A stretch of 22,055 bases of DNA, from the NCBI GenBank assembly GCA_946481615.1, contig CAMLOR010000033.1, positions 1-22,055 on the forward strand, written 5' to 3'. A model generated the notes under the pieces. It did no database searches and was not told the origin of the DNA. It was given only the letters and a program-made list of their open reading frames with translations. Shown piece after piece: positions 1-6,091 of this stretch (position 1 is the stretch's first letter; every line of letters starts with the position of its first letter). This DNA is from an uncultured Aquimonas sp. (GTDB lineage: Bacteria > Pseudomonadota > Gammaproteobacteria > Xanthomonadales > Xanthomonadaceae). Made by a program: the position numbers and the translations under genes.

Positions 1-1951
1 CGAACAGCGCGGTGTGGCCGTGCAGCGGCGTCAGGTTCAGGCCCTGCATGTAGTAGAGCGACAGCGGCGGGTTGATGAGGAAGCCGAACAGGCCCGCGCC
101 CACGAGGTTCCAGAACGACACCGAGATGAAGAACAGGATCGGCCAGCGGTAGCGCGCCATCCACGGCGTGGCCTTGCCGTATTTCCAGGTCTGCCAGGCC
201 TCGAAGCCGATGTAGGCCAGCGGCACCACTTCGAGCGCGCTGAAGCTCGCGCCCAGCGCCACCACGGCGGTCGGCGTGCCGACGAAGTACAGATGATGCA
301 GCGTGCCGAGCACGCCGCCCGACATGAAGATGATGGTCGCGAACAGCACCGCCACCGTCGCCGAGCGCGCATGCACGAGGCCCAGCCGCGTGAAGATCAG
401 CGCCATCACCGCGGTGGCGAACACCTCGAAGAAGCCTTCCACCCACAGGTGCACCAGCCACCAGCGCCAGTATTCGACTTCCGAAATGTGGGTGTGCTCG
501 CCCCACATCAGCGCCGCGCCGAAGAACAGCCCGATGCAGACCGTGGAGAGGAACATCAGCCCGACGATGGACTTGGTGTCGGTGGACGGCCCGCGCAGCA
601 CCGGCCACAGCGCACGGCCCACGAGCGTGAGCCACAGCAGCAGGCCGACGAACAGGAACCACTGCCAGAAGCGGCCCATGTCGGCGTATTCCCAGCCCTG
701 GTGTCCGAACCAGAAATTGTTGTCGAGCCCGAGCTTCTGCATCACCGCCAGCCATTGGCCGGCGAAGGAACCGGCCACGATGATCAACAGACAGGTGAAG
801 AGGAAATTGACGCCCAGCCGCTGGAACTTCGGCTCATGGCCCGAAAGCGCGGGCGCGATGTACAGCCCCGTGCCGAGCCAGGCCACCGCGATCCACAGCA
901 CCGCCAGCTGCGTGTGCCAGGTGCGCGTGATCGAGTACGGCAACACTTCCGACAGCGCGAAACCGTAGGCTTCCTGGCCTTCCACCTGGTAATGCGCGGT
1001 GACCGCACCGAGGAAGATCTGCAGCAGGAACAGTGCCAGTACGACCCAGAAATACTTGGCGGTGGCGCGCATCGATGGCGTGACGCGCAGCGTCGCGAAA
1101 GGATCGCTATCGGGCAGGCGCTGCTGCAGGCTGTCGCGGTCGTGCGTCACCGCGTGATGCCAGCCCAGCGCCCCGATGCCGGCGAGCAGAAAGGTCACGC
1201 TGAACGCCGACCACACCCACATCGAGGGCGGCGGCGTGTTGCCGATCAACGGCTCGCTCGGCCAGTTGTTGGTGTAGGTGACGCGCTTGTCGGTCACGCC
1301 CTGCGGATCGGGCACCGGCGCCGCGCCGCTGTCGTCGGGCCGCTCGGTGGCGGCGGCCCACGCCGTCCACCAGAAGAAGGCCGTCAGCTTCTCGCGGTTC
1401 TCGAGCGTGTCGATCGTGTCGTTGCGCATGGCGTAGGCCTCGCGCAGCTCCGCGGTGGCCGGGTCGTTGCCGAACAGGCTCACGTAGTGCGCGGCGACGT
1501 TCGACATGGCCTGCGCGCGCTCGGCCGACACGGTGATCGTGCCGCTATCCGCGTCCCAGGTGTTGCGGCGCATCTGTTCCTGAAGACGCCCGCGCAGGCG
1601 CGCCTGCGTTTCGGCGTCGAGGCCGGCGTAGGTCGCCGCGCCTTCGACTTTCGCCCATTGGTCGAGCAGCGCGGTGGCCTCGCGATGCAGCCAGTCGGCG
1701 CTCCAGTCTGGCGCCACGTAGCCGCCGTGGCCCCAGATCGAGCCCAGCTGCATGCCGCCGATCGACTGCCAGACCTGGCGGCCGCGTTCGATGTCGGCGC
1801 GCGTGTAGAGCACGCTGCCGCTTTCGGTCACCACGCGTTCGGGCACCGGCGGCGCCACGCGGAAGATCTCGCCGCCCGCCCACAGCAGGACGCCGAACGA
1901 GATCACCAGCAACGCGCCCAATCCCAACCACAGCCTGCGGGTATCGCTCAT
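1..1951 (-). CDS. norZ: Quinol-dependent nitric oxide reductase (qNor), 3' end cut by window edge
   Basis: This inner-membrane enzyme reduces 2 NO to N2O with electrons from quinol, in denitrification or NO detoxification. The frame is open from ATG at 1951 to base 2 (650 codons). Full qNors are about 750-780 residues, so roughly the last 100 are missing. An N-terminal membrane anchor (about residues 8-27) is followed by a soluble domain with the qNor-type stretch RGRQVWQSIGGMQLGSIWGHG, which cytochrome-c-type NorB lacks. The core then has WHTQLAVLW (His346, a likely low-spin haem ligand), HLWVE (His501, Glu505) and LHHLY (His552, His553). The 501/505/552/553 spacing equals that of the FeB ligands 207/211/258/259 in cNor. 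The remaining haem ligands lie beyond the edge. A GGAGA ribosome site precedes the ATG. An FNR-type box lies 53 bp upstream. The family call is firm; the choice of norZ over norB as symbol is convention. Confidence 0.93.
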   Translation of the reverse strand, partial: MSDTRRLWLGLGALLVISFGVLLWAGGEIFRVAPPVPERVVTESGSVLYTRADIERGRQVWQSIGGMQLGSIWGHGGYVAPDWSADWLHREATALLDQWAKVEGAATYAGLDAETQARLRGRLQEQMRRNTWDADSGTITVSAERAQAMSNVAAHYVSLFGNDPATAELREAYAMRNDTIDTLENREKLTAFFWWTAWAAATERPDDSGAAPVPDPQGVTDKRVTYTNNWPSEPLIGNTPPPSMWVWSAFSVTFLLAGIGALGWHHAVTHDRDSLQQRLPDSDPFATLRVTPSMRATAKYFWVVLALFLLQIFLGAVTAHYQVEGQEAYGFALSEVLPYSITRTWHTQLAVLWIAVAWLGTGLYIAPALSGHEPKFQRLGVNFLFTCLLIIVAGSFAGQWLAVMQKLGLDNNFWFGHQGWEYADMGRFWQWFLFVGLLLWLTLVGRALWPVLRGPSTDTKSIVGLMFLSTVCIGLFFGAALMWGEHTHISEVEYWRWWLVHLWVEGFFEVFATAVMALIFTRLGLVHARSATVAVLFATIIFMSGGVLGTLHHLYFVGTPTAVVALGASFSALEVVPLAYIGFEAWQTWKYGKATPWMARYRWPILFFISVSFWNLVGAGLFGFLINPPLSLYYMQGLNLTPLHGHTALF

Positions 1952-1975
1952 GGGTCTTCTCCGTTCACTGGCGCA

Positions 1976-1981
1976 ACTATC
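1976..1981 (-). promoter_or_regulatory. Putative -10 element of the norZ promoter
   Basis: On the minus strand this reads GATAGT, matching 4 of 6 positions of TATAAT. Its centre lies about 32 bp downstream of the centre of the FNR-type box at 2004-2017. That is the spacing expected at class II FNR promoters, where the box is centred near -41.5. It would put the start site near 1969 and give a leader of about 18 nt. This is inferred from geometry only. Confidence 0.45.
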
Positions 1982-2003
1982 GGTCCGGTGCACGGGAGGC
2001 GTC

Positions 2004-2017
2004 TTGACGCAGATCAA
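2004..2017 (-). promoter_or_regulatory. FNR/Anr/Dnr-type binding box upstream of norZ
   Basis: The minus-strand sequence TTGATCTGCGTCAA fits the FNR-family consensus TTGAT-N4-ATCAA with one change in the right half (GTCAA). It lies in the 89-bp gap between the fnr stop and the norZ start, which fits control of norZ by an FNR/Dnr-type activator. The fnr-like gene immediately upstream is an obvious candidate. A separate NO-sensing Dnr elsewhere in the genome would bind the same motif. Confidence 0.8.
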
Positions 2018-2040
2018 GCAGCCCGCGAAGGACGACCGGC

Positions 2041-2790
2041 TCAGCCGCGCAACACGTCCTGCGCGAGCGCCTCGAGCGCCGCGCGATCCAGCAACTGCAC
2101 CTCGCGCCGGTCGATCGTCAGCAAGCCGTCGGTGCGCAAGCGCTTGAGCACGCGGCTCACGGTTTCCGGTGCCAGCCGCAGATAGTTGGCGATGTCCATG
2201 CGCGACATCGTGAGCAGGAACGCCGAGCCCGAGAATCCACGCGCCTCGTAACGATGCGAGAGCGCGACCAGGAAGGCCGCGAGGCGTTCGTCGGCCGAGA
2301 AATCGCCGCCCAGCAGTGCCGCCTTGCCGATGTCGCCGCTGAGCAGGCGGAACAGATGCTGCTGCAGGCCGGGCAGATGCATGGCCAGCATCGCCATGCG
2401 CGGGAACGAAAAGCGGCAGATGGTCACGGTGTCGAGCGCCACCGCATTGCAGGGATAGCGCGCCGAATGGATCGCATTGAGGCCGATCACCTCGCCCGGC
2501 AGGAAGAAGCCCTGCACCTGCTCGCGGCCCTGCGAATCGATGCCGTAGGTCTTCACCGTGCCGGCGCGCACGGCGGCGATGGCCTGGAACTCGTCGCCTT
2601 CGCGGAACAGATGCGTGCCGGCCGCGAACGGGCCGGCATGCTCGACCAGCACGTGCAGGTCGCGCAGGCGCGACTTGTCCATGCCTTCCGCCATGCACGC
2701 GGCGGAGAACGCGCAGGTGGTGCAGAAATGGAAGGCGTCGCCGTCGTCGGCGATCGGCTGCGGCAGCGCGACACGGTGCCCACCCTTCAT
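2041..2790 (-). CDS. fnr: FNR/Anr-type oxygen-sensing transcriptional regulator
   Basis: This is a 249-residue Crp/Fnr-family regulator. It carries Cys23, Cys26, Cys32 and Cys125. Each is exactly three residues offset from the [4Fe-4S] ligands Cys20/23/29/122 of E. coli FNR, so it should sense oxygen directly. The cyclic-nucleotide-binding-like beta-roll spans about 50-130, followed by the dimerisation helix. The C-terminal helix-turn-helix includes TMSRMDIANYLRLAPETVSR, with the E-x-x-S-R DNA-reading triplet that recognises TTGAT. I chose ATG 2790 because it places the cysteines at the normal distance from the N-terminus; frames further upstream run into hemN. It follows hemN by 22 bp, so the two are probably co-transcribed. 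The hemN-anr linkage is also known in Pseudomonas. The symbol anr would be equally appropriate. Confidence 0.93.
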   Translation of the reverse strand: MKGGHRVALPQPIADDGDAFHFCTTCAFSAACMAEGMDKSRLRDLHVLVEHAGPFAAGTHLFREGDEFQAIAAVRAGTVKTYGIDSQGREQVQGFFLPGEVIGLNAIHSARYPCNAVALDTVTICRFSFPRMAMLAMHLPGLQQHLFRLLSGDIGKAALLGGDFSADERLAAFLVALSHRYEARGFSGSAFLLTMSRMDIANYLRLAPETVSRVLKRLRTDGLLTIDRREVQLLDRAALEALAQDVLRG

Positions 2791-2812
2791 CGGAAGACGT
2801 CCGGGACGAGGG

Positions 2813-4207
2813 TCACACCGCGCGCGAATAGCGCGGCGCCGCATCGGTGCGCGGCCGGCCGAGATAGGCGTCGAAACACATCGCGACGATGCGCAGCAAC
2901 AGCCGGCCGCGCTCGGTCGCGGTCCAGCGGCCGTCGGCGCGTTCGAGCAGGCCGTCCGCGCACAACACTTCGAGCCTCGGCAACGCGTCGGCGAAGTAGA
3001 CGTCGAAGTCGATGCGATGGCGTTCCTCGATCGCGGCGATGTCGATCTCACCCTGGCACATCAGCTGCTGGATCACGTCCTCGCGGATGCGATCGTCGGC
3101 CTGCAGCGTGAGCCCGCGCCACAGCGGCAGATGGCCGGCGTCGACGGCGGCCTCCCAGCCGAGAATGTCGCGATGGTTCTGCCAGTAGCTGTCGCCGACG
3201 CGGCTGATCGCGCTCACGCCGAAACCCACCAGATCGGTGTCGGCATGCGTGGTGTAGCCCATGAAGTTGCGGTGCAGGCCGCCATGCGTCTGCGCGCGCG
3301 CCAGTTCGTCGCCCGGCAGCGCGAAATGATCCATGCCGATGTAGCGATAGCCCGCATCGCCCAGCCGTTCGATGGCCAGCTGCAGCAACCCCAGCCGCAG
3401 CGAGGCATCCGGCAGTTCGCCGGCCACGATCTGCCGCTGCGCCTTGAACAGTTCCGGCATGTGCGCGTAGCCGTAGACCGCGAGGCGATCGGGCCGCGCC
3501 TCGATGATGGTGTCGAGCGTGCGGCCAAAGCCTTCCAGCGTCTGGCGCGGCAGGCCGTAGATCAGATCGACGTTGACCGAGCGGAAACCGGCATCGCGGC
3601 AGGCTTCGATGACGGCCAGCGTCTCCTCCACCGACTGGATGCGGTTGACCGCCTGCTGCACCGCCGGATCGAAATCCTGCACGCCGAGGCTGGCGCGGTT
3701 GAAGCCGAGTGCGCCGAGCTTGCGCACTTCGTCGGGGCGCACGAAGCGCGGGTCGAGTTCGATCGAGAAATCGCGGTCGGGGCGCTGGCTGAAGGTGAAC
3801 TGCTGGCGCAGCGAATCGAGCAGATCGCCGAGTTGTTCGGGCGTGAGGAAATTGGGCGTGCCGCCGCCCAGGTGCACCTGCAGCACTTCGCGGTCGCGGT
3901 CGAAGGCCGGTGCCAGCGTGGCGATCTCGCGCAGCAGCCGCAGCAGATAGGTTTCGCCCTTCGAGGCGTCGCGCGTGATGATGCGGTTGCAACCACAGTA
4001 GAAGCACGGGCTGGTGCAATACGGGATGTGCACGTAGAGCGAGAGCCCGCGCGGGATGGGATCGCCGTTGCTCTGCGCCACCTGTTCGCGCAGCGCGCCG
4101 GCGTCGAAGCCGGCGTGGAACTGCGGCGCGGTCGGGTAGGAGGTATAGCGCGGCCCCGGCCGGTCGTAGCGGCGCAGCAGGTCGGCGTCGAAGCGCAGCG
4201 GCGTCAT
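2813..4207 (-). CDS. hemN: Oxygen-independent coproporphyrinogen III oxidase (HemN)
   Basis: This cytoplasmic radical-SAM enzyme decarboxylates coproporphyrinogen III to protoporphyrinogen IX without oxygen, allowing haem synthesis under anaerobiosis. The protein is 464 residues (E. coli HemN is 457). It has the N-terminal GPRYTSYPTAPQF motif typical of true HemN. The cluster motif YCTSPCFYCGC places Cys64, Cys68 and Cys71 as [4Fe-4S] ligands, with Cys73 also conserved. HLGGGTPNFL and the VDLIYGLPRQT stretch are typical of the SAM-binding barrel. The C-terminal HemN domain is complete. These features separate it from the HemW-type haem chaperones. It starts 16 nt after the stop of the small HMA-like gene and is followed by fnr. 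The FNR box at 4535-4548 probably drives all three genes. Confidence 0.95.
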   Translation of the reverse strand: MTPLRFDADLLRRYDRPGPRYTSYPTAPQFHAGFDAGALREQVAQSNGDPIPRGLSLYVHIPYCTSPCFYCGCNRIITRDASKGETYLLRLLREIATLAPAFDRDREVLQVHLGGGTPNFLTPEQLGDLLDSLRQQFTFSQRPDRDFSIELDPRFVRPDEVRKLGALGFNRASLGVQDFDPAVQQAVNRIQSVEETLAVIEACRDAGFRSVNVDLIYGLPRQTLEGFGRTLDTIIEARPDRLAVYGYAHMPELFKAQRQIVAGELPDASLRLGLLQLAIERLGDAGYRYIGMDHFALPGDELARAQTHGGLHRNFMGYTTHADTDLVGFGVSAISRVGDSYWQNHRDILGWEAAVDAGHLPLWRGLTLQADDRIREDVIQQLMCQGEIDIAAIEERHRIDFDVYFADALPRLEVLCADGLLERADGRWTATERGRLLLRIVAMCFDAYLGRPRTDAAPRYSRAV

Positions 4208-4223
4208 GGCGCGATCGCGGAGT

Positions 4224-4463
4224 TCAACCGCCGCAGCCGCCGCAGCACTGCGAAGGCAGCCGCGTGATCTGCGTCGCCGGCAATTCGTAGCCGGCGCGCC
4301 CGAGCAGTTCGCTCAGCTCCGCCGCCGCGACCACCGACGAAACGCGCAGCGCGCCGCTGGCCGGATCGCGATCCACCAGCGCCGCCGCGTCCACGGCGCG
4401 CAACAGGCTTTCGAAGGCGGCAGCGTCGGGCAATCCGGCGGCGCGGGAAATCTCGTATTGCAT
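4224..4463 (-). CDS. Small HMA-like protein with Cys-rich C-terminal tail
   Basis: This 79-residue protein is the first gene of the hemN-fnr unit. AGGAG lies 7 nt before the ATG. The predicted pattern (strand at 2-5, helix at about 11-25, strand near 28-33, strand near 38-43, helix at about 46-56, then a GYELPA turn) resembles the beta-alpha-beta-beta-alpha-beta ferredoxin-like fold of heavy-metal-associated domains. The CxxC metal loop that should follow the first strand is absent. The protein instead ends in QCCGGCGG, a possible metal-binding tail. Such domains occur in CcoI copper ATPases, which lie near hemN-anr in other proteobacteria, so a role in metal delivery to respiratory enzymes is conceivable. 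The reading frame is well supported by context; the fold assignment is my inference from pattern alone. Confidence 0.7.
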   Translation of the reverse strand: MQYEISRAAGLPDAAAFESLLRAVDAAALVDRDPASGALRVSSVVAAAELSELLGRAGYELPATQITRLPSQCCGGCGG

Positions 4464-4507
4464 CGTGGGCTCCTGGCGCAGCCGGCACGGCTCGCGCTTC
4501 GGAAGCC

Positions 4508-4513
4508 ACGATA
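4508..4513 (-). promoter_or_regulatory. Putative -10 element for the HMA-like/hemN/fnr unit
   Basis: This reads TATCGT on the minus strand, a 4 of 6 match to TATAAT. It is centred 31 bp from the FNR box at 4535-4548. It implies a start site near 4500 and a leader of about 37 nt. Confidence 0.5.
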
Positions 4514-4534
4514 GCGGCCGCCCGCGGAAGCATC

Positions 4535-4548
4535 TTGACCTGCGTCAA
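4535..4548 (-). promoter_or_regulatory. Perfectly palindromic FNR-type box upstream of the hemN unit
   Basis: TTGACCTGCGTCAA has perfect inverted half-sites (TTGAC and GTCAA), one base per half away from the FNR consensus. Its centre at 4541.5 is 41-42 bp upstream of the start site implied by the minus-strand -10. That is the class II activation position. Confidence 0.8.
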
Positions 4549-4567
4549 GCCCGCGGCGGCAGCGCGC

Positions 4568-4581
4568 TTGATCCAGGTCAA
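4568..4581 (+). promoter_or_regulatory. FNR-type box upstream of the porin-feoAB unit
   Basis: TTGATCCAGGTCAA has one perfect half-site (TTGAT) and one near-consensus half-site (GTCAA). A weak -10 candidate GACAGT lies at 4604-4609, giving class II geometry and a start site near 4616. It suggests the porin and ferrous-iron genes are induced when oxygen is low, or by NO if a Dnr protein binds. Confidence 0.75.
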
Positions 4582-4637
4582 GGCTCGAGGGTGCGCGCGC
4601 GCAGACAGTAGTCGCGTCCGCCTCGAGAGGTTCCCGA

Positions 4638-5807
4638 ATGCACCTGCGCACCTGCTTCGCTGCTGCGCTTCTGATGGCACCGCTGGCCCCGGCGCAAGCC
4701 GAGGTCGCATGGACCGCCGCATGGCGCACGCGCCTCGAACACGTATCGCAGGACGGCGCGTTGCTCGACGCGCTCGCGCCGACATCGCGCTTGCGTGCCG
4801 GTGCCACTTGGCAGGCGCCGGGTTCGCCCTGGCGCGCCTTGCTGGAATTCGAAGGCGTCGCCGGCATCGGCTCGCGCTACAACTCCGGCGCGAACGGGGC
4901 CACACGTTACGCCACCGTCACCGACCCGACCGGCGCCGAGGTGAACCAGGCCGCGCTGTCGTGGCGCGACGAGGGCTGGGAGATCTCGGCCGGCCGCCAG
5001 CGCCTGCTGTTCGACAACCAGCGCTTCATCGGCAACTCGGGCTGGCGCCAGAACGAGCAGACCTTCGATGCGCTGCATCTGCAGTTCGCGGCGCGTGGCT
5101 TCGAGTGGCGCTACGCGTGGCTCGATCGCGTGCATCGCGTCGCGGGCGACCGCGCGCGCGACCGGCGGGCACGCGAGCATGCGCTCGATGGCCACGCACT
5201 TCACCTCGCACGCGCGACACGCTTCGGAACCGCGGCGGCGTATCTGTACCTCGTCGAGAATCGCACGCTGCCGTCCGCTTCATCGCGCAGCGCGGGGTTG
5301 CGCTGGTCGCCGGATCCGCAGGCGAGATTCGGCGTCGCAGCGGAGTTCGCGCGGCAATCCGAATGGCATTCCGCCGGCACTCCGTTCTCGCACGACTATG
5401 TTCTGCTCGAAGCGACGGCGCGTCTGCGCGGGTTGGCATGGAAGGCCGGCGTGGAACGCCTCGGCGGCGATGGCCGGCACGCCTTCCAGACGCCGCTCGC
5501 GACGCTGCATGCCTTCAACGGCTGGGCCGATGTCTTCACCACGACGCCGCTCGACGGACTCGAGGATCGCTACGCCGGCGTGGGCGGTTCCTGGAACGCG
5601 GCGAAGGCGTCGTGGAACGTCGCGTGGCACGATTTCACCGCGGCGCATGGCGAGTCGTCGCGGCGCTACGGCCGCGAATGGGATGCGTCGCTATCGAAGG
5701 CGCTTTCGCCGGCATGGAATGCGTTGGCGAAGGTCGCGTTCTACGAAGCCGATGCTTTCGGCGCGGACACCGCCAAGCTGTGGCTGCAGATCGAATGGAC
5801 GCATTGA
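4638..5807 (+). CDS. Outer-membrane porin, alginate-export (AlgE-like) family
   Basis: This 389-residue protein has a clear Sec signal peptide: a short basic start, a hydrophobic core FAAALLMAPLAP, and a likely cut after AQA at residue 21. The mature part alternates short amphipathic strands with polar turns, as in an outer-membrane beta-barrel. It contains the stretches RLRAGATWQAP, EVNQAALSWR and GRQRLLFDNQRFIGNSGWRQNEQTFD. The last of these is typical of the alginate-export domain family, which also includes many porins unrelated to alginate. A GAGAGG ribosome site precedes ATG 4638. The gene overlaps feoA by 13 bp, so translation is probably coupled. I infer a role in passage of iron or another small solute across the outer membrane in low oxygen. 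The substrate cannot be read from the sequence. Confidence 0.82.
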   Translation: MHLRTCFAAALLMAPLAPAQAEVAWTAAWRTRLEHVSQDGALLDALAPTSRLRAGATWQAPGSPWRALLEFEGVAGIGSRYNSGANGATRYATVTDPTGAEVNQAALSWRDEGWEISAGRQRLLFDNQRFIGNSGWRQNEQTFDALHLQFAARGFEWRYAWLDRVHRVAGDRARDRRAREHALDGHALHLARATRFGTAAAYLYLVENRTLPSASSRSAGLRWSPDPQARFGVAAEFARQSEWHSAGTPFSHDYVLLEATARLRGLAWKAGVERLGGDGRHAFQTPLATLHAFNGWADVFTTTPLDGLEDRYAGVGGSWNAAKASWNVAWHDFTAAHGESSRRYGREWDASLSKALSPAWNALAKVAFYEADAFGADTAKLWLQIEWTH

Positions 5808-6091
5808 TCGGCGCCGATGCGCCGTCCTGGTCGGCGCCGGCGCGTCTCGGATCGTTGCGGCCGGGCCAGCGCGCCGTGATCGTCGCGCTCGGCGGTAACG
5901 CCCGCGGCGACGAGACCTTGGCCGTGCGCATCGCGGCACTCGGGTTCAATCCCGGCCGCACGCTGCGGCTGATCGCGACTGCCGCCTTCGGCGCACCGCC
6001 GTTCGCGGTGGAGATCGGCGGCCGCGTCTTCGCACTCGGCCGGCGCGAAGCCGGACTGGTGTCGGTCGCGCCGGAGCACAGCGCGCGATGA
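5795..6091 (+). CDS. feoA: Ferrous iron transport protein A (FeoA)
   Basis: This is a 98-residue cytoplasmic SH3-like protein that assists FeoB. The FeoA pattern is visible: LGSLRPGQRAVIVAL near residues 18-32, RIAALGFNPGRTLRLI near 45-60, PFAVEIGGRVFALGRREAGLV near 68-88. It is slightly longer than typical FeoA (75-90 residues) because of an N-terminal extension. ATG 5795 lies inside the end of the porin gene. A shorter protein from a later start cannot be excluded, but no better start codon precedes the SH3 region. It overlaps feoB by ATGA at 6088-6091. It is too short to stand out on its own in a larger upstream-open frame, but the family match and the coupling on both sides support it. 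Confidence 0.9.
   Translation: MDALIGADAPSWSAPARLGSLRPGQRAVIVALGGNARGDETLAVRIAALGFNPGRTLRLIATAAFGAPPFAVEIGGRVFALGRREAGLVSVAPEHSAR

Larger units (their letters stand above)
4464..4637. promoter_or_regulatory. Divergent anaerobic promoter region
   Basis: This 174-bp gap separates the HMA-like/hemN/fnr unit (leftward) from the porin/feoAB unit (rightward). It contains two FNR-type boxes centred 33 bp apart, each correctly placed for one direction. A minus-strand -10 candidate (TATCGT, 4508-4513) and a plus-strand -10 candidate (GACAGT, 4604-4609) both lie about 31-32 bp from the centre of their box. I saw no recognisable Fur box. Confidence 0.75.

Noticed and set aside
14..2185. 723-codon open frame on the plus strand
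   Set aside because: It is antisense to norZ and the end of fnr. The product is Arg/Gln/His-rich low complexity without any family pattern, a GC-rich shadow.
2558..4267. 569-codon open frame on the plus strand
   Set aside because: It is antisense to fnr, hemN and the HMA-like gene, and its composition is typical of a shadow frame.
4464..4637. Fur box upstream of feoAB
   Set aside because: No AT-rich GATAAT-type repeats are visible; the gap is explained better by the two FNR boxes.
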